A stretch of 64,000 nt of DNA, taken from Bdellovibrionales bacterium RIFOXYC1_FULL_37_79. Its GTDB lineage: Bacteria > Bdellovibrionota > Bacteriovoracia > Bacteriovoracales > Bacteriovoracaceae. Where the stretch lies: contig MEQB01000026.1 in the NCBI GenBank assembly GCA_001770015.1, positions 204,382-268,381 of the forward strand, in the 5' to 3' direction. Position 1 is the stretch's first letter. The number at the start of each line of letters is the position of its first letter. This document shows positions 1-7,917 of the stretch, in pieces. A program made the translations under genes and the position numbers. The notes beneath the pieces were generated by a model that saw nothing but the letters and a program-made list of their open reading frames with translations, had not been told where the DNA came from and did not search any database.

Positions 1-1
1 T

Positions 2-370
<369 letters not shown>

Positions 371-392
371 AAGTCCCGATTTAAATGATCAT

Positions 393-425
393 AAAAAAAG
401 GGGAATCATGAGATTCCCTTTTTTA
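393..425. terminator. Bidirectional intrinsic terminator
   Basis: A perfect 7-bp stem (401-407 with 412-418) has a 4-nt ATGA loop. It is flanked by an A-tract at 393-399 and a T-tract from 419, so it can end transcription of the rightward ATPase gene and of the leftward gene whose stop is at 423. Confidence 0.85.
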
Positions 426-896
426 TTTTTTCAAAATGGTCGGACTTGCCACCAACTGATCGGTGCACTTAAAAAGTTTCTTTTCAAATTCAGGCAGATT
501 ATCTTTATAAAAAGCCCGTAAACACACTTTCCACTTGGAATTATTGGTCACGGTAAATTCCTTCATCAGCTTGTCAAATTGCATGTAACATTCCATATAA
601 TTAAACTTGGTCAAATCAGTCTTAGGCATTTTATAAGGAAATAAAATTCTAAGATAGTTCCAAAGCATATTCTTTTTACTTTCAGTTTCTTCCATTTTTA
701 ATGCATTTAACTTGGCATTGGACAATTGGGAAAACACCTGGTCAAACCCTTCCTTGGCCTCATTTAAATTTTTTAAAAAATCTGTTTGGTGGCAATTACT
801 GGTTAATTTTTCAAAAGACTTATCCAACTCACTGGAATAAATATTCCAGCTACCTAACCCAAAAATTAAAAAAAACATCATTATTTGGTTGTACAT
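423..896 (-). CDS. Small exported protein of unknown function
   Basis: 157 residues starting with a hydrophobic, signal-peptide-like stretch (about residues 4-21), so it is probably periplasmic or secreted. The mature part is charged and mostly helical, with four Cys residues (in NCHQTDF, MECYM, KVCLRAF and KCTDQ contexts) that could form two disulfides. I recognise no domain. The start at 896 has AAGGA with 7-nt spacing and lies inside the end of the preceding gene (16-bp overlap), so the two are translationally coupled and probably act together. It ends at a strong terminator. Confidence 0.75.
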   Translation of the reverse strand: MYNQIMMFFLIFGLGSWNIYSSELDKSFEKLTSNCHQTDFLKNLNEAKEGFDQVFSQLSNAKLNALKMEETESKKNMLWNYLRILFPYKMPKTDLTKFNYMECYMQFDKLMKEFTVTNNSKWKVCLRAFYKDNLPEFEKKLFKCTDQLVASPTILKK

Positions 897-2719
897 TCGT
901 AATTCCTTATCTTGATATCAATACACCTTGGTGTTGGTGTTGGTAGCTTGGTCTTTTCACATACTGATCGATTAGGCGGCATCTCAGGCATTTTGGTCCA
1001 GTTACACTTTGGTTCCTTATTACTGGTGTAGCCGCCCTCGCTTGCGCATGGCTGGTAATTCTTTCCAGACTCGGCACATCTTTTATTGCTAACGAGATGA
1101 TTGACATTTTCACTTTTCCGATCATTTGGAAGGTCACTTTGTTTAATATTTTTTATCCAATCTTCAAATCTGGTACTGTTTTTACTAGTCATAGCACGGT
1201 TCTTAAACCCCTGCGGGCCCATATTATACATCCCCGTGGCACCAATTAATGTTTCTAGAAAGGACGGTTGATCTGCAATCTGAGCATTTTTACCAGCATT
1301 ATGCGTTTTGATAATTTCATCCAAATCCAAATAATCATCCATAATAGTCATCGAAGAATATAAAAAAGCTATTGCATAATTCTTGTTCTTGCCTAAAAAG
1401 TCTTTAGTGGTCATTAAATCAGCGTTTGGTGAGTCCCAATCGACGACTTTACTCAAATCAGGCTTTTTAAATTTCTTTGCTTGATGGCCTTCCCAAAAGC
1501 CATCCCACATCGCTTTAAGCTTTTTTACTTTAGAATGACTTATTTGATCTGTTTCTAACAGCGCCACTTTCTTATTATAGTCCTCTGACATGATAGCTTC
1601 CAATTTGGTAATTTTTTGAACCAGGGTGATAATTTGGGTTTTAAAATTGGCAATTTTTTTGCTATTTTCCTTGTTGACTGGCAAAGTTTTTAATTCTATT
1701 TCGATCTTATCAATTTGGCTTTCTATCGCCTTTCTTTCATCATTAAACTTAACATGGTCGTTATAAAATTCTTCGTCCAATTTTTGGCGCATCTCTTCAA
1801 AATCCATCTCCTTATAATCCGCAATCCTACTTAAAATTTTATTGACTTTGGAAAGCCCATCTCCTGTAAATTGTCCCAATCCCTGTGCCCCGGTTGGACT
1901 TGCAATTCCTCGCCAATGAAAAGACTCCTTATACAAATTACACTTTAGTACTGCATCAATATCCTGTTCATTAACCCCTGGATCATTGGTTTCATTGGCA
2001 AGAATGTTATACATCATCGAAGACATTTTATTAAGGGCCGGACGATATGTTTTCAGATAATCATTATGATGTTGCCCATTATGCCTGTAGCAAGCAAAAT
2101 ATTGATCCAATTCATCTTTGGATTTTGAACTGCTAAAAATTGGTTGTGAGCTGATAATCCCGTCATCCTGCCCATCACAACAGGGCAGATTTGAAGAAGG
2201 ATCATCCTTTGAATTAATCTCGCCTAATACCTGCAGCCGCTCCTCCGGCGTTTGCGCCACTGGTAACATATCGCTGGGAAAGTCATATGGGATAGGTGCA
2301 AACATTTTTTTTCGGTATTCAAAAGCATTTTCTTTTTCATGATCAGCTTTAGATAGATAAAAATGATTGCAATCCACCAGATAACTCTCCGCTATTGGCG
2401 AGTGCTTATCATCATATATTTTCATTATCAGATAAGAATCATTGGTTGGTGCATCCTCGACATATACAATTTTGGGATTATCAGCATTGGCCGAAATTTT
2501 AGTGTCCAATGGAGCTTTACTATCTGAAATCAATTTCACCTTCAGTCCCCGACGGATCTTATAATATCCCTTCGGGTAAGGGTTGCCACCTTGATCCTGT
2601 TCGTTTTTAACCCTGCAAGAACGATTTTTGGTATTAACAGGATCTGCTGCCTGAACCCTAAAAGAAAAAGACAACAAAACGCCTATCAATAATATCAACC
2701 CCAATTTAACCTTAATCAA
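881..2719 (-). CDS. Exported SLT-type lytic transglycosylase-like protein with long coiled-coil insertion
   Basis: 612 residues with a Sec signal peptide (cleavage near VQA-AD, about residue 25). Residues 263-285 resemble the SLT/goose-lysozyme active-site block: the Glu of YKESF (E265) as candidate general acid, followed by GAQGLGQFTGDG. A second block, GMYNMGPQGF (about 497-505), matches the YNxGP motif that normally follows within roughly 60-90 residues. Here the two are about 230 residues apart, with a charged, probably coiled-coil region (about 310-400) between them. The first 150 residues are an unrecognised beta-rich module with paired Cys. The start is a TTG with a GGGAGAG ribosome binding site. 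The predicted role is cutting peptidoglycan glycan strands in the periplasm; this is an inference, since only the two motifs support it. Confidence 0.65.
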   Translation of the reverse strand: MIKVKLGLILLIGVLLSFSFRVQAADPVNTKNRSCRVKNEQDQGGNPYPKGYYKIRRGLKVKLISDSKAPLDTKISANADNPKIVYVEDAPTNDSYLIMKIYDDKHSPIAESYLVDCNHFYLSKADHEKENAFEYRKKMFAPIPYDFPSDMLPVAQTPEERLQVLGEINSKDDPSSNLPCCDGQDDGIISSQPIFSSSKSKDELDQYFACYRHNGQHHNDYLKTYRPALNKMSSMMYNILANETNDPGVNEQDIDAVLKCNLYKESFHWRGIASPTGAQGLGQFTGDGLSKVNKILSRIADYKEMDFEEMRQKLDEEFYNDHVKFNDERKAIESQIDKIEIELKTLPVNKENSKKIANFKTQIITLVQKITKLEAIMSEDYNKKVALLETDQISHSKVKKLKAMWDGFWEGHQAKKFKKPDLSKVVDWDSPNADLMTTKDFLGKNKNYAIAFLYSSMTIMDDYLDLDEIIKTHNAGKNAQIADQPSFLETLIGATGMYNMGPQGFKNRAMTSKNSTRFEDWIKNIKQSDLPNDRKSENVNHLVSNKRCAESGKNYQPCASEGGYTSNKEPKCNWTKMPEMPPNRSVCEKTKLPTPTPRCIDIKIRNYECTTK

Positions 2720-2797
2720 AACCCACTCTCCCTGAATCTTTCAGTGATAATCATAACAAACTTTGCCGTCCCCTTATAGCATGCAGTTCTTACCCAC

Positions 2798-2825
2798 CAA
2801 ATTAAAAGGCCCTGCATGAGGGCCT
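2798..2825 (-). terminator. Intrinsic terminator of the leftward gene at 2843-3580
   Basis: A 7-bp perfect stem (2807-2813 with 2819-2825) with a 5-nt loop. On the minus strand it is followed by TTTTAATTT. It separates the gene to its right from the transglycosylase-like gene to its left. Confidence 0.75.
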
Positions 2826-2842
2826 ATGAAATTAATTACTAT

Positions 2843-3580
2843 TTATTTATTTTTCTTTTTCTTTTTCTTTTTTGAGTAGAGATAATAACCAACTCCACCT
2901 AAAATAAGCAGCATAATCAGGTATGATCCCGCTTCAGCTGCAGCGGAAGTACTGCGTCTTCCTTGTTTTTGTTTTTGAATATCCAGGTTGTTGGCATCTG
3001 GATCATAAATACCCGACTCTCCCAGTAAACTGCCCCTGGCACCTTTGGCCGTATATTGATCAGAAGTTTTGGATTTATCTCTAAAAACCCGCAGTGTTTC
3101 TATGATCCGGTCAAAGACCCCTTGATATTCATTGTAATGGCTTTTAGCCACGGAAAAGGTCACCGCAATTCCCAGATCTTCTTTGATCGTGGCCATGTAG
3201 CGAGTGTAGAAGCCGGGCACTTCGGAAGCCAGGTGAAGCGAATCTATCCACGGATGACTATGAATGGTTTTTTGAGTGGTATACTTGGGTTCACTATACT
3301 GGGTTTTACCACCGGGGAGGGTAAAGGATTTGACTTTTTTCAAATAGCTCATATAATCGGTAATATTATCCTGACTGCCTCTGATCTTCGCCGCTAAAAT
3401 AATAATCGCTTCTTTTTTTCTATCCTTGTTGGTATGTTGGCAAACCCACTCAGACCCTTCCAATCCGCACTCCCAGCCTTCTGGCAGACTAAAGGAGGTA
3501 TATTGGTTGGCAAAGTCTTTGGCATAAACATTACAAACGATCTGGCCTAGCAACAAAAAACCTAAAATCCTGATAAACAT
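2843..3580 (-). CDS. Exported protein with PsbP/Mog1-like N-terminal region and C-terminal membrane anchor
   Basis: 245 residues. A cleavable signal peptide (to about VYA-KD, residue 21) is followed by about 150 residues that open with a FSLPEGWEC motif and close with FDRIIETLRVF, the pattern of small PsbP/Mog1-fold (DUF1795-like) proteins; this is a fold guess only. Two Cys near the start may pair. The tail is a single hydrophobic helix (about 217-233) followed by a run of lysines, so the protein is probably held in the inner membrane with its body in the periplasm. AGGAGA precedes the start at good spacing. It stands alone with its own terminator. Confidence 0.7.
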   Translation of the reverse strand: MFIRILGFLLLGQIVCNVYAKDFANQYTSFSLPEGWECGLEGSEWVCQHTNKDRKKEAIIILAAKIRGSQDNITDYMSYLKKVKSFTLPGGKTQYSEPKYTTQKTIHSHPWIDSLHLASEVPGFYTRYMATIKEDLGIAVTFSVAKSHYNEYQGVFDRIIETLRVFRDKSKTSDQYTAKGARGSLLGESGIYDPDANNLDIQKQKQGRRSTSAAAEAGSYLIMLLILGGVGYYLYSKKKKKKKNK

Positions 3581-3669
3581 ATATTCTCCTGAATTTTTGT
3601 ACTTATCTTCTCTTCTTTCATCTTAACTGTTTTTTTAAAACCTTCAAGTGTCAAATAGAGAGCAATTCA

Positions 3670-4887
3670 TTATTTAAATCTCACCACATGACCCGTTTTA
3701 ATACTTATATTTTTGTATTTTTTGGTAAGTTTGATAATGGCCGAATCAACTCCAGTATCGTAAACAATTCCGGTGGCAAGCAAAACATTTCCACCAAGTT
3801 CATTGGTCATGTATATATCTGCGCTTTCACCTTTTTCCACGTTACTAGACACCCCTTTGTCGATTTTTACAAACAATCCCCTGGGAGACACTTGGGTCAC
3901 CATTGCCTCAATACTATATTCTTTCACTGACTGGATTTTAATCCGATCTTTTTTTGATTCATTGGATGAATTCCAGGTCAGCGAAGCAGCAATCGTATAA
4001 CCTTGGTCTGTATTGGAACCCATCACTCTTTGGGAAAGTTCCAACCCAAAACGAGTCTGTCCGGTGAGAAAATTGACCCCCAGAAATGGTTCTGTGTAAG
4101 ACGGATTGACCGCATTATACAAGGTGGTGGCCCCTTGATTAAACGCCGTACGGGGAAGACCCTCATCTTCTTCCATTGACATAATACCACGCAAACCCAG
4201 GATGAGCGCAAACCGTGGCTGAATCCAAGAGGTCTCTATCAACCATGGAAGATTGGCGCTAAGATTCTCCGCCATATAGGATCTATACCCCATTTCTCCG
4301 GTAAAATAATTTTTTGAAGTTCTTTGATAAGTTAATATACCCTTCATCATCATTTCACGGCCATCATCACCTAAAATCATTTTTTCTCTGCCCAAGCCGG
4401 ATGTTTCCGGATCATTTTCGTACATTTTTTCCTTGAAACTAAGACTAATTGCCATGGTCAACTTTTCATAAAGATCAACCTTATATTTGCCTTCGACCGA
4501 GATAGATTCAATCCCTGAAGCAGAAATATCGTTCTCGGCTTTAACCGATTTATTCGTCCGGTATAAAAATCCTAGCGACATATCAAAATTTTCACCAAAA
4601 CCATAACCACCAAACAAAAGTAGATCCAACTTGTTGAAGCTATCATTATCGTTGAGATTGATCTTTTCCCCCTCCTCATTAAAATAACCGGTCGTGGAAA
4701 AATAATTCCCTTCAAGGCCTAACTCAAAACTACGATGACGGATGGTCTCCGACTTTAAACGATAGGATGGAAGGGGTCCCCAAAAGCCATCTTTAGGAGC
4801 ATCTGGTTCATCAAAGGCCATGCTTTGAAGGCCATAAAGGAATAAAAAGAAAGCGCCCGTATAAAAAAATAATCTAAATGTTTTCAT
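3670..4887 (-). CDS. Outer-membrane beta-barrel protein with C-terminal periplasmic domain
   Basis: 405 residues with a signal peptide ending near residue 24. Residues about 50-310 alternate polar and aromatic strands (for example MDMSLGFLYR-type and GEMGYRSYM-type segments), typical of a transmembrane barrel. The last 80 residues (from about SIEAMVTQVSPRG) look like a soluble OB/SH3-like domain with VFVKIDKG and GIVYDTGVDSAI features. That domain appears in exported proteins described as handling surface or lipopolysaccharide-like material, but I cannot assign a function. It lies 51 bp downstream of the histidine-kinase-like gene and may share its transcript. Confidence 0.6.
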   Translation of the reverse strand: MKTFRLFFYTGAFFLFLYGLQSMAFDEPDAPKDGFWGPLPSYRLKSETIRHRSFELGLEGNYFSTTGYFNEEGEKINLNDNDSFNKLDLLLFGGYGFGENFDMSLGFLYRTNKSVKAENDISASGIESISVEGKYKVDLYEKLTMAISLSFKEKMYENDPETSGLGREKMILGDDGREMMMKGILTYQRTSKNYFTGEMGYRSYMAENLSANLPWLIETSWIQPRFALILGLRGIMSMEEDEGLPRTAFNQGATTLYNAVNPSYTEPFLGVNFLTGQTRFGLELSQRVMGSNTDQGYTIAASLTWNSSNESKKDRIKIQSVKEYSIEAMVTQVSPRGLFVKIDKGVSSNVEKGESADIYMTNELGGNVLLATGIVYDTGVDSAIIKLTKKYKNISIKTGHVVRFK

Positions 4888-4938
4888 TCCCTCTAGGGTA
4901 ACTCGAACTTTTAATTTTGTAAAAAGGGAAAAATGTAT

Positions 4939-6255
4939 TTATGCCGCTTTCTTTTTAGATTTACCGATCAAAACATTTTCACCTTTTATAAAGGGCAGAG
5001 ATATTTGATTGACCCAATATTCACCTTGTAATTCAAAATGAAATGTTCCTTCATATTTTTTTACCAGATGGGCAATGGATTCCATTCCCAGGCCACTTTC
5101 CCGGTTAACATTGATTCCATGGTTCACCCCAAGAATAATGTCTTTTAAATTTTTTACCATGTTCTCTTCATCATCTTTCAGGTAACACACCTTGTTTTTT
5201 ACATGGATCATTAATTCTTCCTCGGTATGGCCAAAAAAGAATTCCACATGATTGGTGTTCACCTCATTTAGATTTTTAACTAAATTAGTAAAGATTCTAC
5301 AAAAAGTTGGGTAATGGACCAAGCACATTTCTTCTGGACCTTCATCTTGAAAAAATCCCTGGAACGTAAAAGATTTAAAAACCAGCTGGTCAGGCAGATA
5401 TATATTAGCTATGCGAAAGATCATTTTTTTCATCTGCCCGATACTGACATAATCACTTCTACCAAAGAGGTTTTTATGAAAATAACCGTAATGATTTTGC
5501 AAAAGAGACTGCACCAGCCGGATCTCATCCCGTAAGATTTCCATTTCTTCGTATGCCAGGTGGGTTTTTTGGGACATTTTTTGATTTAAAAAAAGATCAA
5601 TCCCATGAGTCTGGTTAATTAAATCATGAAAAAATAAACGATCATGAGGCCAGTCGCTCAATTCCTGTTCAGAATTAGGCTTGATGCCTGTGAGAAAAAT
5701 ATCAAAAAGGGATTTTTTTTCTTCATGGAGATGATATTGGCCCCAGATAATGATACTTGCCCCCCACATTAAAAAAAGACAAAAATAAAAAAAATCACCT
5801 ACCGTAAAAAGCGTCTTCTGGGTCAAGCTATTTATAATCAAATAAGTAAACGCCACGATTAAAAGTAAAACCACCCCTTTTTTATAACCCGAAATCGGCC
5901 ACTCATTTTTAGAAGAAAAGAAAAAAAGACCAAAAGAGGCCGGGATCACACTCAGATAAATAATGGTCAGATTGCCAGTCACATGGGCCTGGCCAAAGAG
6001 ACAAAATATTTGCAGGAGTAAAAGGCCTGGCCACTGAATCTTATCTAAAGTCAATTTTGACCAACCTATTCCATTTATAAAATAATAATAATTAGTAACC
6101 AGAAAAAAGGTGACAAAAAAACCATCATAAAAAAAATGATCCTTTAACCAATAGCTCCCCACCCACATAAAAACAGAAATAATAAAAGTGGACATCAGAT
6201 ACATGTCCAGCAGGTAATAGGATGTTATATTGTGATTTTTGGAAAAACTGACCAC
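4939..6255 (-). CDS. Membrane sensor histidine kinase, atypical
   Basis: 438 residues. About six hydrophobic segments in residues 15-175 form a membrane sensor part. A kinase-like core follows: an H-box with FFHDLINQTHG (H210 next to D211), an N-box-like FTNLVKNLNEVN, and a G-box-like ESGLGMESIAHLVKKYEG. It belongs to the histidine kinase/ATPase superfamily, closest to HDxxN-type kinases. The D-box (normally DNGxG) is replaced by VKNKVCYLKDDEEN, so ATP binding may be weakened. The start is a GTG with AAGGGG at 7-nt spacing. No response regulator is adjacent, so it is an orphan. A catalytically impaired sensor that scaffolds another kinase is an alternative. Confidence 0.65.
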   Translation of the reverse strand: MVSFSKNHNITSYYLLDMYLMSTFIISVFMWVGSYWLKDHFFYDGFFVTFFLVTNYYYFINGIGWSKLTLDKIQWPGLLLLQIFCLFGQAHVTGNLTIIYLSVIPASFGLFFFSSKNEWPISGYKKGVVLLLIVAFTYLIINSLTQKTLFTVGDFFYFCLFLMWGASIIIWGQYHLHEEKKSLFDIFLTGIKPNSEQELSDWPHDRLFFHDLINQTHGIDLFLNQKMSQKTHLAYEEMEILRDEIRLVQSLLQNHYGYFHKNLFGRSDYVSIGQMKKMIFRIANIYLPDQLVFKSFTFQGFFQDEGPEEMCLVHYPTFCRIFTNLVKNLNEVNTNHVEFFFGHTEEELMIHVKNKVCYLKDDEENMVKNLKDIILGVNHGINVNRESGLGMESIAHLVKKYEGTFHFELQGEYWVNQISLPFIKGENVLIGKSKKKAA

Positions 6256-6307
6256 TAAATAACCCCTTTCTCACGTTTAATTCTTTTCGTATTTTTGGGA
6301 AATTTTG

Positions 6308-7090
6308 TTACATCAATTCGATCTTTTGATGCTTTTTTTTGCCCCAGGTGCCAAAAAGGGTATTAAAATACCAAAAATCAGGTAAACAAGTATCGGTTGG
6401 CTGATAATGCAATTGATGGATTAAAAGGTCCTGTATGCGAAGTGCTACATGTCTTCCGGGCGCAATACACTTGACTGATAAATAATTTTCAATAAAAGAA
6501 CTTATCAAAGGGTAGTGGGTACACCCTAAAATAACGTGAGTAAAACCCTGGTCTTTCAGCGGAGCAAGTTCCTGCTCCACCAATTTTTTTTTATCATGAT
6601 CAAACCCAGTATTGAAAATATCTTCAATCAGCATGGCCAATTTATCGCTGGTGGCATGGACAATCCTGTTCTGTGGGTCCAGACGATTTTTTAAACTCCA
6701 AAACTTCTCAGAAGATGCGGTGTATTTGGTGGTAAGCACCGCCAGCTTGGAAAGTTCCTTGATTTCTTCTTCCTTATTATAGGCATTCAAATAAGGTTCC
6801 ACTCCCACAAAAGGAATGCTGAATTTTTCTCGTAATTTTTTTATCGCCGCTGCTGTTATCGTGTTACAGGCCAAGGTAATCAGTTGGACATCTTTTTGTA
6901 AAAGCAAATGGGTGATCTCGGTGGCCCTCTCCACCAACTGGATCTCACTTTTTTCACCGTAAGGACAAAAAGCATTATCCGCAATGTAATAAACCTCAAG
7001 GTCAGTCATTAATTCATGGACGTCACTTAATATACTAAGCCCACCGACCCCTGAATCAAACATGCCAATTTTAATTTTTTTATTTTCCAT
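6308..7090 (-). CDS. murI: Glutamate racemase
   Basis: Converts L-glutamate to D-glutamate for the peptidoglycan stem peptide, without cofactor, in the cytoplasm. The signature blocks are all present: GMFDSGVGGLSIL near the N-terminus, ACNTITAAAI with the first catalytic Cys (C75), and LGCTHYPL with the second. 260 residues is the usual length. I chose the ATG at 7090: a longer frame opens at 7117, but that codon lies inside the terminator hairpin of the preceding gene, and homology begins only at KIKIGMFDSG. No strong ribosome binding site is visible. Downstream lies the histidine-kinase-like gene on the same strand, 52 bp away. Confidence 0.95.
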   Translation of the reverse strand: MENKKIKIGMFDSGVGGLSILSDVHELMTDLEVYYIADNAFCPYGEKSEIQLVERATEITHLLLQKDVQLITLACNTITAAAIKKLREKFSIPFVGVEPYLNAYNKEEEIKELSKLAVLTTKYTASSEKFWSLKNRLDPQNRIVHATSDKLAMLIEDIFNTGFDHDKKKLVEQELAPLKDQGFTHVILGCTHYPLISSFIENYLSVKCIAPGRHVALRIQDLLIHQLHYQPTDTCLPDFWYFNTLFGTWGKKKHQKIELM

Positions 7091-7128
7091 AAAAAATAAA
7101 CAAGCAGACCGGATCATCCAGTCTGCTT
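7091..7128 (-). terminator. Intrinsic terminator of the LysM lipoprotein gene
   Basis: A perfect 8-bp stem (7102-7109 with 7121-7128). On the minus strand it is followed by TTGTTTATTTTTT, which runs right up to the ATG of murI. It lies between the two genes and marks the boundary between their transcripts. Confidence 0.75.
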
Positions 7129-7163
7129 TAAAACCTGCTATTAAAATATAATATATTTTAAAG

Positions 7164-7817
7164 TTATCTTGAAGCTAAATCTCTAAGTGGTAAGTAATAT
7201 AAAGTAAACCCGGCAAAAATCAGTGATGGTGATTTGATCATAGGTTTATTATTTTCCCAGATATCCTGCCAATGCTTTGGAGTATTATACAATTTGGTAG
7301 AAATCTTACCCAAGGTGTCTCCTCTGGCAATCAAATAAGGATCACCTGCAGGATTCCAATTAAATCTGCTGGCCGGTGATTCATATTTAAGTTGCATACC
7401 TTTTTCCAAATTATAGTTGCCTGCTAATTTATCATTATTTAACTCGGCCAGACTTCTCCATTTAAGGTAATCACCATAAATTTTAAAAGCAATCAGCATC
7501 AAAGTATCCCCGGCCTGGACTTCATAATTTTCAATACCGGAGGTTTTTATAGAGGATGCCTCGGCAGCTGCCGGCATGGCCTCGGCCATATTTTCTTGTG
7601 GCTCTTGTAAGGCTTGGGCATCTTCTTTTATACTCTCTTCGGTTGCACCTTCATCCTTGATACTGTCTTCAGCAATCTCCAAGGTTTCCGAATCATCCTG
7701 GGCCATTTCAATCACGCTGGCATCCTCGGTAAGATTATCATCCTGGGATGATTTGGATGAACATGATAAAAGTCCCACCATCAGTAAAATACATAATAAA
7801 AAACTTAGCTTATTCAT
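7164..7817 (-). CDS. LysM-domain lipoprotein
   Basis: 217 residues. A lipoprotein signal with lipobox LLSC is followed by an acidic, Glu/Asp/Ala-rich linker (about residues 20-95) and two LysM-like modules: one starting YEVQAGDTLMLIA and one starting YLIARGDTLGKIS. LysM binds peptidoglycan GlcNAc, so the protein probably links a membrane to the cell wall. Ser after the lipobox Cys would favour the outer membrane under the E. coli rule. GGAGAG precedes the start. It has its own terminator and is probably monocistronic. Confidence 0.85.
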   Translation of the reverse strand: MNKLSFLLCILLMVGLLSCSSKSSQDDNLTEDASVIEMAQDDSETLEIAEDSIKDEGATEESIKEDAQALQEPQENMAEAMPAAAEASSIKTSGIENYEVQAGDTLMLIAFKIYGDYLKWRSLAELNNDKLAGNYNLEKGMQLKYESPASRFNWNPAGDPYLIARGDTLGKISTKLYNTPKHWQDIWENNKPMIKSPSLIFAGFTLYYLPLRDLASR

Positions 7818-7917
7818 AACACTCTCCGTATAAATTAATCACTCCTGACATGTGTTTTTAATCGGATGATTATGAATTTAAATTAAAGTTTTTGTATTTT
7901 TTTTCAAAAAAAGAGCA

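Noticed and set aside
2843..2900. Lysine-run at the protein C-terminus as a frameshift or assembly artefact
   Set aside because: The run follows a clear membrane helix and fits a positive-inside anchor; the frame ends normally just before a terminator.
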